A DNA stretch of 47,034 nucleotides from SAR202 cluster bacterium bin16 (GTDB lineage Bacteria > Chloroflexota > Dehalococcoidia > Lucifugimonadales > Australimonadaceae): positions 1 to 47,034 of the forward strand of contig MPMJ01000024.1 of the NCBI GenBank assembly GCA_002238425.1. Direction: 5' to 3'. The position numbers and the translations under genes are program-made. Shown here one piece after another: positions 33,281 to 42,235 of the stretch. The stretch's first letter is position 1. Each line of letters starts with the position of its first letter. A model generated the notes under the pieces. The model ran no database searches. It saw only the letters and a program-made list of their open reading frames with translations, and had not been told where the DNA came from.

Positions 33281-34354
33281 CTAGTTCTGGATCCCGTACA
33301 GCTCTCTGGGGTTGTCCCAGAGGATGCGCTCGCGACTCTCGGCGGGCATTCGCTCGTCGTTCTCGAACGTTTTGAGCGCGTATATTTCGGTCGCGGAGTC
33401 GGCATGGCCGTAGTCGGTGCCGATGACGAGCCGGTTGCCGCCAACGTAGTTGTGGATCTGCTCCAGGTCGTCGTTCAACTGCACCGTCACCCAGATGTTG
33501 TTCTCGGTGAGCGGGTCGCTGCTCAGGCCGTCCCCACGGCGTTCCATGCGGCGGGCGAGGTCGTTCAGCAGGTAGGGGATCCAGTCGGCGCTGAACTCGA
33601 TGATGCCCCACTTCGTGTTGGGGAACCGCTCCGGCAGGCCGGACATCAACAGCGTGTGGAAGGCGGAGAGACCGCTGAACTTGTTGCGCTCGAACTGCGT
33701 CTCCCGGCTGCCGAAGATGGCGTCCAGTTCGAAACTCCCGGTGCCGGAGTGCGGGCATATGGGCATGTCCAGCTCCGCCGCCCACTCGTAGACCGGGTAG
33801 AAGTACGGGTCGTTGATGAGCCGGTTGCCAACCTCAATGCCGCGCAGGTTGATGGCGACCGCGCCGTTGTCCTTCGCGAACCGCAGCTGACGCTCCGCCT
33901 CCTCCAGGTCCAGCACGGGCATCGCCGCCGCCCAGCGGAAGCGGCCCTTGCCCTCCGCGTAGATGTCGGCCATCCACCGGTTGTAGCTCCGGCAGAGGGC
34001 AACCTCTTCGGCGGGATTGGTGGTGATGGGTCCCGTCCACATGGAGGGGTAGAGCACCTGCAGATCGGTGCCGAGCTCGTCCATGTGGGCGATGCGTGCC
34101 TGCACGTCCAGCATGAACTTGGAGTCGGTCGGCAGCACGACGTTGCCGACGAAGAGGCCGAACTCGCCGCGCGGGCCGCCGCCCGGCCACGCCGTCCTGA
34201 TGGCGCGCCCGCCGACGATCCAGTACTTCATCACCTCGCCGTTCTCGAGCGTCTGGTAGGCCGTACCCGGCCTGTAGTGACGCTCCGACGGGTCCATGTA
34301 GTCCCACGTCTGGTCTATCTCAATTACGTGCGCGTCCGCGTCTATGATGCCCAT
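33281..34354 (-). CDS. amidohydrolase family 2 (decarboxylase/hydrolase)
   Basis: 357-aa PF04909 enzyme. Metal motif IIDADAHVIEIDQTW (3-17), mid-barrel ICPHSGTGSF, C-terminal VIGTDYGHADSATE. ATG 34354 preceded by GAGGAGG. Last gene of a four-gene minus-strand operon (thioesterase, molybdopterin-fold protein, CMD-like protein, this gene), 17 bp after the CMD gene. Third member of the paralogous group with 22664 and 26584. Confidence 0.92.
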   Translation of the reverse strand: MGIIDADAHVIEIDQTWDYMDPSERHYRPGTAYQTLENGEVMKYWIVGGRAIRTAWPGGGPRGEFGLFVGNVVLPTDSKFMLDVQARIAHMDELGTDLQVLYPSMWTGPITTNPAEEVALCRSYNRWMADIYAEGKGRFRWAAAMPVLDLEEAERQLRFAKDNGAVAINLRGIEVGNRLINDPYFYPVYEWAAELDMPICPHSGTGSFELDAIFGSRETQFERNKFSGLSAFHTLLMSGLPERFPNTKWGIIEFSADWIPYLLNDLARRMERRGDGLSSDPLTENNIWVTVQLNDDLEQIHNYVGGNRLVIGTDYGHADSATEIYALKTFENDERMPAESRERILWDNPRELYGIQN

Positions 34355-34371
34355 CGTCTGCCTCCTCAGGA

Positions 34372-34926
34372 TCAGACCGGCAACACCGGCTCCGTGGTCT
34401 CCGGCAAAGGTACCTCAAACGCGTTCAGGAAACACGCATTGGTGACGTACTGTCCCGCCAGCGCGATGAGGTCTACCGTCTGCCGCATCCCGAACTGCGC
34501 GATGGCCGCATCATACGCCCCCTGCGATACGCGGTGCCCGCTCAGCACCTCCGTCACGAACGTCACGACCGCCGACTCGTCGTCCGCCATCGCGGGGAGC
34601 GGTGCGCGCTCGCGCATCGCGTCCACAAGCTCCGCACTCACACCGGCTTTCCGGGCCATGGGGGCGTGCGCGTTCCACACGTAGGGGCAGTCCATCTGCC
34701 GCGCCGTCGCGAGGATGGCGAGCTCCTGCACATGCTGGGGAAGCGTCAGTTCCCAGCGCACGTAGTTGCTCAGCGGGCGTCGCCGCAGCGCCATCTCCGG
34801 ACTCAGCGCCGCGACGGCTCCCGGCCCGAGCGGAACGTTCCCGCCGCTGTCGGCAACGAGCGCGTCGAAAGCGCCGCGCAACTCCTCGGCCACCGACTCC
34901 CGTGTTACCTCCTCCAAACGAGCCAT
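34372..34926 (-). CDS. carboxymuconolactone decarboxylase family protein
   Basis: 184-aa all-helical CMD/AhpD-fold protein. Family core ELAILATARQMDCPYVWNAH (around 69-88), with APMARKAGVSAELVDAM following. Only one Cys is present in the position where peroxidase-type AhpD proteins have CxxC, so it is more likely of the decarboxylase/hydrolase-like type. ATG 34926 has AAGGAGG with 6-nt spacing and overlaps the upstream stop (TGATG), indicating translational coupling. Role in catabolism of a ring-derived acid is inferred from the operon. Confidence 0.88.
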   Translation of the reverse strand: MARLEEVTRESVAEELRGAFDALVADSGGNVPLGPGAVAALSPEMALRRRPLSNYVRWELTLPQHVQELAILATARQMDCPYVWNAHAPMARKAGVSAELVDAMRERAPLPAMADDESAVVTFVTEVLSGHRVSQGAYDAAIAQFGMRQTVDLIALAGQYVTNACFLNAFEVPLPETTEPVLPV

Positions 34927-35402
34927 CACGCGCCTCCTTCTTTGCGCTCCGCCTCATGCAGGGCCTCGTGTGCCCGCAGCGTTGCCGGGCGAACGTCGCG
35001 TCCGCGCTCGGTGCTCAGGCTGATCGAGTTCAGCCACTTCACGTTCGCGCACGTGTCTATCTCCGCGGTGCCGCACGCGGCGGGGTCCGGTATGAGGAAG
35101 CGCACCGGGCCGCCCTTCTCGTGCGGCAGCGGCTCGCCGTCCAGCGCGTACAGCAGCAGCGCCTGGTCGGCGACAGCCGCCAGCGGGATGCTCGCCGCAA
35201 ATCCGCCGTCCGCCTCCAGCGTGAGGAACTCCGCGCCCGCCTGCGCCGACGCCGCTTCCAGCACCGACGCGATGCGCACCGCCGACCCCTCGCGTCCCGG
35301 CGAAAGCGTCGAGACGTCGTCCACCTGTCCGGGCAGCGCCGCGAGGTCCGCGTGGCCCAACTCCAACGGATGCCCCACCAGTCCTGAAACGCTCACCGTC
35401 AT
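34926..35402 (-). CDS. molybdopterin-dependent oxidoreductase-fold protein lacking the Mo-ligand Cys
   Basis: 158-aa protein matching the sulfite-oxidase/YedY Mo-pterin domain (PF00174) over most of its length: VSVSGLVGHPLELGHADLAAL at the start, ASIPLAAVADQALLLYALDG, GEPLPHEKGGPVRFLIPD (about 106-123) and NVKWLNSISLS. The place where the family has the Mo-coordinating Cys reads VSTLSPGREGSAVRI, without Cys, so classical catalysis looks unlikely. Start at ATG 35402 chosen for spacing to GGAGG; ATG 35408 is also possible. 19 bp after the thioesterase stop, and the stop overlaps the next ATG. Confidence 0.75.
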   Translation of the reverse strand: MTVSVSGLVGHPLELGHADLAALPGQVDDVSTLSPGREGSAVRIASVLEAASAQAGAEFLTLEADGGFAASIPLAAVADQALLLYALDGEPLPHEKGGPVRFLIPDPAACGTAEIDTCANVKWLNSISLSTERGRDVRPATLRAHEALHEAERKEGGA

Positions 35403-35421
35403 CGCCATGCCCTCCTTCCTG

Positions 35422-35889
35422 CTAGTCCTCGAACCACTCCGGCGGTACCCGCACCGCGACCATCTCACCCGTCGCCGTCTCGACGCCGCCGGAGGTGAGC
35501 GAGCAGCTCACCAGCGCCTTGCGCCGCACCAACTCCGTCACTTGCGCGCGCATCGTCAACGGCTGGTCTATCGGCGTCGGCTTCCGGTAGGTCACATGCA
35601 GCGACGCTGTCGCGTACCAGATGACGGGCCCCGAGCCGACCTCGCGCTCCTCGAGCTTGTACGCCTCCGCGATGGCCGTCCAGATGCTGTGGCAGTCGAT
35701 GACGCTGCCGATCATGCCGCCGTAGAGGATGTGCCGAGGCCCCGCGGCGAACTCGGGACGGGGCATCCACGTGCACACCGTCTCGTCGCCGTCCCAGTAG
35801 CTGCGCAGCTTCAGGCCGTCCTTCGCGTCCGGCCCGCACCCCCAGCAGTGGTTGCCGGCCAGCATGTCTTGAAACGCAACGTCGCTCAC
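35422..35889 (-). CDS. hotdog-fold thioesterase (PaaI-like)
   Basis: 155-aa hotdog-fold protein. HCWGCGPDAKDGLKLRSYWD (14-33) is the N-terminal CxxCG-type start common in this branch, followed by ILYGGMIGSVIDCHSIWTA (54-72), the helix with the active-site region, and LHVTYRKPTPIDQPLTMRAQ. Hydrolyses an acyl-CoA or acts as an acyl-CoA-binding relative. GTG 35889 has AAGGAG about 9 nt upstream. First gene of the four-gene operon. Confidence 0.85.
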   Translation of the reverse strand: MSDVAFQDMLAGNHCWGCGPDAKDGLKLRSYWDGDETVCTWMPRPEFAAGPRHILYGGMIGSVIDCHSIWTAIAEAYKLEEREVGSGPVIWYATASLHVTYRKPTPIDQPLTMRAQVTELVRRKALVSCSLTSGGVETATGEMVAVRVPPEWFED

Positions 35890-35996
35890 TGAGAACGCTC
35901 CTTACTCAGGTGGAGGGATTGCCCATAGTCTAAGCCAGTCGACGGGGTAACGGGACGCGGGGACTAAGAGCCAGTACGCTAGAATGGCGCCACGAC

Positions 35997-36827
35997 ATGG
36001 AACTGGAACCGGGGATACACCAACTCACCTTCGGACGGGAGCCGCTGCCGGGGTTCCCGCCGCCAAACGCCTACCTCGTATTCGGCTCGGATACCGCTGT
36101 CCTCATCGACACCGGCTGGGAGAACGAGGACGACCACCACGCCCGCGCCGCCTACATCCGCGAGGTCAACGCGCCGCCCGTCTCCGAGATCGTCATCACC
36201 CACCGCCACCCCGACCACGGCGGCGGCGCGCTGCACATGCACCGCGAGACCGGTGCGCCGCTCGCATGCCACCCCAACGACCGCGAAGCCATCGAGAACG
36301 ACCGCCTCCACGGCGAGTTGCACGTCGCCGACGACCTGCAGCACGGCGACCGCCGCGAGCTGGGCGGCCTCTCGCTCGAAGCCGTCTGGGCGCCCGGCCA
36401 CACCTCCGGCTCGCTCGCCCTCTTCGCGCCGGAGCGCAAGGCGCTCTTCACCAGCGACACCGTCCTCGCCGTCTCCACGACCAGCATCGGGCCGCACGAC
36501 GGCAACCTCGCCGATTACATGCGGACGCTGGAGATGCTGAAGGACGTGGACGCCCGCATCATGTACACCGGGCACGGCGGCCCGGTGAAGCGGCCCAAGG
36601 CACGGCTCAACGCCCTCATCAAGCACCGGCACGAGCGCGAGCAGGCCATCCTGAACGCGCTGCGCGACGGCCCGCTCTCGCCCGCCGAGCTCCGCGTGCG
36701 CATCTACACCCGCCTCCCGAAGTCCCGCGAGCGCCTCGCCGAGCGGCAGCTCCTGACCACGCTCACCAAACTCGCAGAGGAGCAGGCGGTCGTGGCCGAA
36801 GAGAACGACCGCTACGCCCTGCGGTAG
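35997..36827 (+). CDS. MBL-fold metallo-hydrolase with C-terminal winged helix (LACTB2-like)
   Basis: 276-aa metallo-beta-lactamase fold: HRHPDH (69-74) is the metal-binding HxHxDH motif, with APGHTSGSLALF and TSDTVL giving the further His and Asp ligands and TGHGGPV the final His. Residues about 205-276 form a winged-helix-like tail (REQAILNALRDGPLSPAELR). This arrangement is typical of LACTB2-like and related hydrolases, some of which are ribonucleases. TAGAAT lies 11 nt upstream of ATG. 20 bp before ruvC. Confidence 0.9.
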   Translation: MELEPGIHQLTFGREPLPGFPPPNAYLVFGSDTAVLIDTGWENEDDHHARAAYIREVNAPPVSEIVITHRHPDHGGGALHMHRETGAPLACHPNDREAIENDRLHGELHVADDLQHGDRRELGGLSLEAVWAPGHTSGSLALFAPERKALFTSDTVLAVSTTSIGPHDGNLADYMRTLEMLKDVDARIMYTGHGGPVKRPKARLNALIKHRHEREQAILNALRDGPLSPAELRVRIYTRLPKSRERLAERQLLTTLTKLAEEQAVVAEENDRYALR

Positions 36828-36847
36828 AGGAGAACGGACGAAGCGCC

Positions 36848-37354
36848 ATGCGTATCCTCGGCGTCGACCCCGGCACCCAGACGATGGGCTACAGCATCCT
36901 CGACCTCGACGACGACGGCGAGACGCCACGCTGCCTCGCGTGGGGGACGTTCGACGGCGGACGCTCAAAGGAGATCGCGGAGCGGCTCCACCTGCTGCAC
37001 GGCGAACTGCAGGCGCTCGCGGACCGCTGGACGCCGGACCAGCTCGCGATAGAGGAGCCGTTCGTGGCGCCGGCGCGCGGCGCGAAGTCCGCCATCGCCG
37101 TGGGGCAGGCGCAGGCCGTCGCGCTGCTTGTCGCGGCGCGCGCGGGCATCCCCATCCACCGGTACTCCCCCGCAACGGTGAAGAGCGCCGTCGCCAACTA
37201 CGGCGCGGGCGACAAGGCGCAGGTGCAGCGCTCCGTCCGCATCCTCCTCGGGCTCGGCGACGAGCCGATGGCGGAGGACGCCTCGGACGCCATCGCCATC
37301 GCACTCTGCCATGTACAGACACTCCGCACCGCCGCGCGGCTGAGTGCACGATGA
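36848..37354 (+). CDS. ruvC: Holliday junction resolvase RuvC
   Basis: 168-aa crossover-junction endonuclease that cleaves Holliday junctions. Catalytic acids D7 (ILGVDPGTQ), E69 (AIEEPF) and the C-terminal pair D144/D147 (EDASDAIAIA) are all present. Length normal. ATG 36848 is used because the protein starts exactly at the conserved MRILGVDPG; the longer frame overlaps the MBL gene. Stop overlaps the ruvA start (ATGA). Confidence 0.97.
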   Translation: MRILGVDPGTQTMGYSILDLDDDGETPRCLAWGTFDGGRSKEIAERLHLLHGELQALADRWTPDQLAIEEPFVAPARGAKSAIAVGQAQAVALLVAARAGIPIHRYSPATVKSAVANYGAGDKAQVQRSVRILLGLGDEPMAEDASDAIAIALCHVQTLRTAARLSAR

Positions 37355-37962
37355 GCATCATCGCGGGCGTCGAGGGCACGATCGAGGCGAAGTACGCCGA
37401 CTCGGTCGTCGTACGCGTCGGCGGCGGCATCCTGCTGCGCGTCTTCGTCCCTGCGCACGACCTCGGCGGACTGCCCGGCGCGGACAGTCCCGTGCGGCTG
37501 CACACCCACCTCATCGTCCGCGAGGACGACCTCCAACTGTACGGGTTCGCCACCGAGCACGGACGGCGCCTGTTCGAGATGCTGATCGGCGTGAGCCAGG
37601 TCGGTCCGAAGGCTGCCCTCGCCGTGCTGAGCGTGCTCGCGCCGGAAGACCTCGCCACCGCCATCGTCGCGGGCGACGCGGCGGCCATCAGCCGCGCGCC
37701 GGGCGTCGGCAAGCGCACCGCCGAGCGCATCATCCTCGACCTCAAGGGCAAGCTGGAGGAAGAGATAGGCGCGCCGCTCGTGACCGGCGGAGGCGTCGCT
37801 ACGACCGCGGGTGGCACAGGCGACCCCGCGCTGCAATGGCTCATGGCGCTCGGCTACTCCGCGCTCGAAGCGCGGCAGGCGCTCGCCACCGAGGATGGCA
37901 CCGCCGACGCCCCCACCGACGAGCGCGTTAGGCGCGCGCTCCAGCGCATGGGCGGGGGCTGA
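37351..37962 (+). CDS. ruvA: Holliday junction branch migration protein RuvA
   Basis: 203-aa tetrameric junction-binding protein. OB-fold N-terminus (MSIIAGVEGTIEAKY), LIVREDDLQLYGFATEHGR, then helix-hairpin-helix motifs FEMLIGVSQVGPKAALAVLS and ISRAPGVGKRTAERIILDLK, and a C-terminal RuvB-interacting domain (ALQWLMALGYSALEARQAL). Starts within the ruvC stop. No ruvB follows, which is less usual. Confidence 0.97.
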   Translation: MSIIAGVEGTIEAKYADSVVVRVGGGILLRVFVPAHDLGGLPGADSPVRLHTHLIVREDDLQLYGFATEHGRRLFEMLIGVSQVGPKAALAVLSVLAPEDLATAIVAGDAAAISRAPGVGKRTAERIILDLKGKLEEEIGAPLVTGGGVATTAGGTGDPALQWLMALGYSALEARQALATEDGTADAPTDERVRRALQRMGGG

Positions 37963-38042
37963 CAGGCGGACTCCTCCTCAGTGTCACCAGCCTCTTGCCT
38001 ACTGCGCCCCGCACAGCCAATGATGCTTGCGGGCGACATCTC

Positions 38043-38234
38043 ATGGTGCATAAGGTAAGAGAAGCGATTCGAATGGTGGAGTGGGATGGCTGGTTCCTGG
38101 TGCGCACACGCGGGAGCCACCGGCAGTTTCATCACCCCACGAAACCCGGAACGGTTACCATACCGGGGCGCTTGGGCGAAGACGTGCGACAATGGCTCTG
38201 GGACGGGATCAGGAAGCAAGCGGGACTGAAGTAG
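38043..38234 (+). CDS. hicA: HicA toxin (mRNA interferase)
   Basis: 63-aa HicA with a double-stranded-RNA-binding-like fold. KVREAIRMVEWDGWFLVRTRGSHRQFHHP (4-32) holds the catalytic His of the GSHxQF motif; TVTIPGRLGEDV and the end IRKQAGL match HicA. ATG 38043 is taken because the family starts about here; no strong ribosome-binding site is seen. 11 bp before hicB. The usual toxin-first order is kept. Confidence 0.93.
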   Translation: MVHKVREAIRMVEWDGWFLVRTRGSHRQFHHPTKPGTVTIPGRLGEDVRQWLWDGIRKQAGLK

Positions 38235-38245
38235 AGGCGGCAGGC

Positions 38246-38668
38246 ATGCGGTACTTGGTCGTCATCAGCAGAACTCCCAACAACTACTGCGCGGGAGTGC
38301 CGGACGTTCCCGGCTGCATCTCCACCGGCAGCACGCCGGAAGAGATGAAGGTGAACATCCGCGAAGCACTCGAATTCCACTTCGAGGGAATGTCGGAACA
38401 CGGGGAGACGCTGCCCGAGCCAACCGCGCGCGCAATCGTGGTAGAGGGCTATAACGCTGTCGTCTACCGCGAGGACGGAGGATGGAAGGCATTTGTGGAG
38501 GAACTCTGGCCTATCGTCGCTGCCGCCGACACGCCAGAGCGGGCGGAAGCGCTCTTCCGCGAGACGCTTCCCGCCTATATCGGCTCTCTCCGCGCTTCCG
38601 GCGCGTCTGTGCCCCCTCCTGCGGCGGAGGTCTTCTTCGTCGACGTGAATCTCCCCGTGCCCGCCTGA
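38246..38668 (+). CDS. hicB: HicB-family antitoxin with tandem HicB-like domains
   Basis: 140-aa antitoxin. First HicB domain: YLVVISRTPNNYCAGVPDVPG ... TPEEMKVNIREALEFHFEGM (3-50), then ETLPEPT. The second half repeats the same plan in diverged form: NAVVYREDGGWKAFVEELWP ... TPERAEALFRETLPAYIGSL (about 70-116), then SVPPPAAEVFFVDV. No ribbon-helix-helix or HTH DNA-binding tail remains, unlike many HicB proteins. Expected to neutralise HicA by direct binding; autoregulation by DNA binding is doubtful. ATG 38246 with GAGGCGG upstream. Confidence 0.88.
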   Translation: MRYLVVISRTPNNYCAGVPDVPGCISTGSTPEEMKVNIREALEFHFEGMSEHGETLPEPTARAIVVEGYNAVVYREDGGWKAFVEELWPIVAAADTPERAEALFRETLPAYIGSLRASGASVPPPAAEVFFVDVNLPVPA

Positions 38669-38674
38669 GGCCCC

Positions 38675-39451
38675 ATGCCATTCGACTTTCCCTACGACGA
38701 CTGGGCCGACATCTACGACGCGGTCTACGCCGACCTGACGCACGACATCGACTTCTACGTCGAGTTGGCGCGCGAGTCCGGCGGTCCCGTGCTGGAGCTC
38801 GGCTGCGGCACGGGACGCATCAGCCTGCCCATCGCCCGTGAGGGCATCGCCGTCACCGGCATCGACATCTCACCAAGGATGATCGCGATCGCCCATGAGA
38901 AGGCAACGAAGCGCGGGCTCTCCGAGCGCTGCGTTTTCCAGTCCGGCGACATGGCGACACTGCAACTCGCCGAGCGCTTCCCGCTCGTCATCATGCCGTT
39001 CCGCTCCTTCCAGAGCATGCTCACGACAGAGGAGCAGCGGCAGTCGCTCGCCCGCGTTCGGGAGCGGCTCGCACCCGGCGGCGTCTTCGCGATGGACACG
39101 TTCAACCCGGACGCGAGTTCGCTGGTGAACGACGAGACCTCCCGCCTCGCCTACCACCAGAAGGACGTCGAGCGCGCCGGAGGCGGAACGCTCGTCGTCT
39201 GGGGGCAGAACGGCTGGGACCCCGTGACGCAGGTGAACGACGTCCGCCTCATCATCGAGGAAGTGAGCGACGAGGGCGTCGTCGAGCGGCGACTCATGCG
39301 CGACTACGAACAGCGCTACATCTTCCGGTACGAGATGGAGCACCTGCTGGAGCTATGCGGATTCGATCTAGAAGGCGTCTACGGCGACTTCGACAGCGGC
39401 CCCGTCACCGAGGACAGTGAAGACCTCGTCTGGGTGGCGCGGGCAGTTTAG
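38675..39451 (+). CDS. class I SAM-dependent methyltransferase
   Basis: 258-aa small-molecule-type methyltransferase. SAM motif I VLELGCGTGRISLPIA (39-54), motif II acidic VTGIDISPRM (60-69), then GDMATLQL and LAPGGVFAMDTF. The start FDFPYDDWADIYDAVYADLT is typical of this group. It follows hicB by 6 bp and precedes the PNPOx-like gene by 8 bp, so the plus-strand run probably continues. Substrate unknown. Confidence 0.92.
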   Translation: MPFDFPYDDWADIYDAVYADLTHDIDFYVELARESGGPVLELGCGTGRISLPIAREGIAVTGIDISPRMIAIAHEKATKRGLSERCVFQSGDMATLQLAERFPLVIMPFRSFQSMLTTEEQRQSLARVRERLAPGGVFAMDTFNPDASSLVNDETSRLAYHQKDVERAGGGTLVVWGQNGWDPVTQVNDVRLIIEEVSDEGVVERRLMRDYEQRYIFRYEMEHLLELCGFDLEGVYGDFDSGPVTEDSEDLVWVARAV

Positions 39452-39459
39452 GAGGCGCC

Positions 39460-39972
39460 ATGGCCGACTACTTCGACCGCATCACGGACAAGCAGGCCGA
39501 CCTCATCCGGCAGGCGCAGGTCTTCTTCGTCGCCACCGCCGACCCCGGCCTCGCGCCGGGGATGCACGTCGGCGCGGTGAACGTCTCGCCGAAGGGCGGC
39601 GTGCCGCTCCACGTGCTGGACGAACGCCGAGTCGCCTACCTCGACTACACGGGCAGCGGCAACGAGACGGCGCGGCACTCGACGGCTGGCGGCCCTATCA
39701 CCGTCATGGTCTGCTCGTTCGATAGCGAGGATGCCGCCGTCGTGCGGCTGTACGGCCACGCGACGGTGACTCCTGTCGCCGAGTCCCCCCTCGCCGAGCA
39801 ACTGCTCGCCGCGCCCGCGGAGGAGATCGCGCTGCCACAGCGGCAGGCCATCGTGGTCGACGTCGAGAGCACCGCCACGAGTTGCGGCTACGGCGTGCCG
39901 GTGATGGAGTTCGGCGCGCAGCGCACCGTGCGCGAACGCGGACGCCGCTACAAGGTGCCCCGCAAGGCGTAG
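39460..39972 (+). CDS. pyridoxamine 5'-phosphate oxidase family protein
   Basis: 170-aa split-barrel flavoprotein-like protein. FFVATADPGLAPGMHVGAVNVSPKGG (22-47) is the family's first strands, followed by VAYLDYTGSGNETARH, the FMN-contacting region, and TVMVCSFDSEDAAVVRLYGHATV. This branch binds FMN, F420 or haem and is not the vitamin B6 enzyme proper. ATG 39460 is preceded by TTAGGAGGCGCC. Function unknown. Confidence 0.88.
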   Translation: MADYFDRITDKQADLIRQAQVFFVATADPGLAPGMHVGAVNVSPKGGVPLHVLDERRVAYLDYTGSGNETARHSTAGGPITVMVCSFDSEDAAVVRLYGHATVTPVAESPLAEQLLAAPAEEIALPQRQAIVVDVESTATSCGYGVPVMEFGAQRTVRERGRRYKVPRKA

Positions 39973-39977
39973 CGCAC

Positions 39978-40006
39978 TTTACACCCGCCCCTCGTTAGGC
40001 TAGGTT
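39978..40006 (+). promoter_or_regulatory. promoter upstream of dppD-like gene
   Basis: TTTACA (39978-39983, 5 of 6), 17-nt spacer, TAGGTT (40001-40006). TAGGTT is also the -10 box before the Fbp-type operon. Confidence 0.4.
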
Positions 40007-40028
40007 CACGCCGTATCGGACGGCGCTG

Positions 40029-41045
40029 ATGCGTCGTGGAGTGGGGACTTACTTGACGGCTCTCCTCGAAGTGAACGGCCTGCGCACGCACTTCTTCACG
40101 TCTGCCGGCGTGGTGAAGGCTGTGGACGGGATCACCTTCGACCTCATGGAAGGCGAATCGCTCGCCATCGTCGGCGAGAGCGGCTGCGGCAAGAGCATCA
40201 CCGCGCTCTCCATCATGCGGCTCATCCCCAGCCCGCCCGGACGCATCCTGGGCGGGTCGATACGCTTCATGGGCGAAGACCTCCTCGCGCAGGACGACAA
40301 GGCCATGCGCGACATCAGGGGCAACCGCATCGGCATGGTATTCCAGGAGCCGATGACCTCCCTGAACCCCGTGCTCACGATAGGCCGCCAGCTCACCGAG
40401 GCCGTGCAGCGGCACCTCGGCCACGACAACGAAGCAGCCCACGCCCGGGCGTCGGAGCTGCTGGAGCTCGTCGGCATACCAGACGCCGCGAACCGGCTCC
40501 GCGCCTACCCCCACGAGTTCTCCGGCGGCATGCGCCAGCGCGTCATGATCGCGATGGCGCTCTCCTGCAGCCCGAAACTGCTCATCGCCGACGAGCCCAC
40601 GACCGCGCTGGACGTCACGATCCAGGCCCAGATCCTCGAGCTCATCCAGCAGGTGCAGCGGGAGCTGGGCATCGCCGTCATCATCATCACGCACAACCTC
40701 GGCGTCGTCGCGCGTTACGTCGACCGCATCAACGTCATGTACGCGGGCCGCATCGTGGAGCGCGGCACGCTCCACCAGGTGTTCGACGAGCCGCAGCACC
40801 CCTACACGAAAGGCCTGCTGGCGTCCGTGCCCCGGCTCGACAAGCCGAAGGGCGAGCGGCTCATCCCCATCGAGGGGATGCCGCCCGACCTGAGCAACCT
40901 CCCGCCGGGCTGCGCCTTCCGCGAGCGCTGCGCCTACGCCATCGCACGCTGCGAAGAGGACGTGCCGGAGGTGCGCCACGTCAGGAGCGCGGCTGCCGAG
41001 CACCACGTCGCCTGCTGGGCCGTCGAAACAGGGAGCGCCGCATGA
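40029..41045 (+). CDS. dppD: dipeptide/oligopeptide ABC transporter ATP-binding protein (DppD)
   Basis: 338-aa ATPase. Walker A GESGCGKS (49-56), signature FSGGMRQR, Walker B LLIADEPT, and a C-terminal oligopeptide/dipeptide extension with Cys residues ([17 protein letters not shown]) typical of DppD/OppD, where they bind [4Fe-4S] in some homologues. The first ten residues are poorly conserved, and TTG 40053 may be the true start. Pairs with the overlapping dppF. No permease or binding-protein genes lie beside it. Confidence 0.9.
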   Translation: MRRGVGTYLTALLEVNGLRTHFFTSAGVVKAVDGITFDLMEGESLAIVGESGCGKSITALSIMRLIPSPPGRILGGSIRFMGEDLLAQDDKAMRDIRGNRIGMVFQEPMTSLNPVLTIGRQLTEAVQRHLGHDNEAAHARASELLELVGIPDAANRLRAYPHEFSGGMRQRVMIAMALSCSPKLLIADEPTTALDVTIQAQILELIQQVQRELGIAVIIITHNLGVVARYVDRINVMYAGRIVERGTLHQVFDEPQHPYTKGLLASVPRLDKPKGERLIPIEGMPPDLSNLPPGCAFRERCAYAIARCEEDVPEVRHVRSAAAEHHVACWAVETGSAA

Positions 41046-42049
41046 CCACGTCATCCGCGGATTCCCCTCTCGTCGAAGTGAGCCGGGTGAAGAAGTACTT
41101 CCCGGTCACCTCCGGCATCGTATTCAAGAAGCGCATCGGCGAGGTCAAGGCCGTGGACGACGTATCGCTCACGATACAGCGCGGCGAGACGCTCGGCCTC
41201 GTCGGCGAGAGCGGCAGCGGCAAGAGCACGCTGGGGCGCTGCATCCTGCAACTGCACCAGCAGACCGAAGGCGAGGTCAAGTTCGACGGCGTGGAGATGA
41301 GCACGCTGGGCGGCAGGGAACTGCGCACCATGCGCAGGCGCATCAACGCCATCTTCCAGGACCCGTACTCGTCGCTCAGCCCCCGCATGACCGCGGCCGG
41401 CATCATCGGCGAACCGGTGAGCGTCCACGGGCTGGTGCAGGGCAAGGCCCAGATGCGGGAGCGCATCCAGGAATTGCTGGAAGTCGTCGGGCTGAACCCG
41501 TACATGGCCGACCGCTTCCCGCACGAGTTCTCCGGCGGCCAGCGCCAGCGCATCGGCATCGCACGGGCCATCGCTGCGGAGCCGGAGTTCATCGTCGCGG
41601 ACGAGCCTGTCTCGGCGCTCGATGTCTCGATCCAGGCGCAGATCATCAACCTCCTGCAGGAGTTGCAGGAGCAGCTCGGGCTCACGTACCTCCTCATCGC
41701 GCACGACCTCTCCGTCGTGCGGCACATCTCGGACCGCGTTGCGGTCATGTACCTGGGCAAGTTGATGGAGCTCGCGCCCTGCGACGACCTCTACGAGGAC
41801 CCACAGCACCCCTACACCAAAGCGCTGCTCTCCGCCGTGCCGGTGCCCGACCCCACCGTGGAGGAGGCCCGCGAGCGCATCGTGCTGCAGGGCGACATCC
41901 CCAGCCCGCAGAACCCGCCGCAGGGCTGCGTCTTCCACACTCGGTGCCCCATGGCCATCGACGACTGCCGCGCCGTCGTCCCGCCGCTCAAGGAGACGAG
42001 CCCCGGCCACTGGACCGCCTGCATCCGCGTCGGCCCCGGCGCCATCTGA
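41042..42049 (+). CDS. dppF: dipeptide/oligopeptide ABC transporter ATP-binding protein (DppF)
   Basis: 335-aa ATPase, partner of DppD. Walker [23 protein letters not shown] (the characteristic Q-loop of DppF/OppF), signature FSGGQRQR, Walker [14 protein letters not shown]-terminal [15 protein letters not shown] with the paired Cys. ATG 41042 overlaps the dppD stop (ATGA). Together they would energise a peptide or nickel importer whose membrane subunits are encoded elsewhere. Confidence 0.92.
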   Translation: MTTSSADSPLVEVSRVKKYFPVTSGIVFKKRIGEVKAVDDVSLTIQRGETLGLVGESGSGKSTLGRCILQLHQQTEGEVKFDGVEMSTLGGRELRTMRRRINAIFQDPYSSLSPRMTAAGIIGEPVSVHGLVQGKAQMRERIQELLEVVGLNPYMADRFPHEFSGGQRQRIGIARAIAAEPEFIVADEPVSALDVSIQAQIINLLQELQEQLGLTYLLIAHDLSVVRHISDRVAVMYLGKLMELAPCDDLYEDPQHPYTKALLSAVPVPDPTVEEARERIVLQGDIPSPQNPPQGCVFHTRCPMAIDDCRAVVPPLKETSPGHWTACIRVGPGAI

Positions 42050-42078
42050 GACCCCGGCGTTCCTGCCCCTACCCCGTC

Positions 42079-42099
42079 ATTCCCGCACCCGGCGGGAAT
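42079..42099. repeat. REP-like hairpin
   Basis: ATTCCCGC-ACCCG-GCGGGAAT preceded by CGTC: the reverse orientation of the family at 4261-4280 and 24326-24345 (flank GACG on the other strand). Confidence 0.6.
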
Positions 42100-42235
42100 C
42101 TCGCAGCCCAGGTGGGGTGGGAAGGGAGGTTGTAGACGAGCGCCTCCCTGAAAGATTCCTCGGCTCCGCTCGGAATGACAATTCGAGCCCGCCTGGGGTG
42201 AGGGTACTGCGGGCGTATGCTCACCCATAGCGAAA

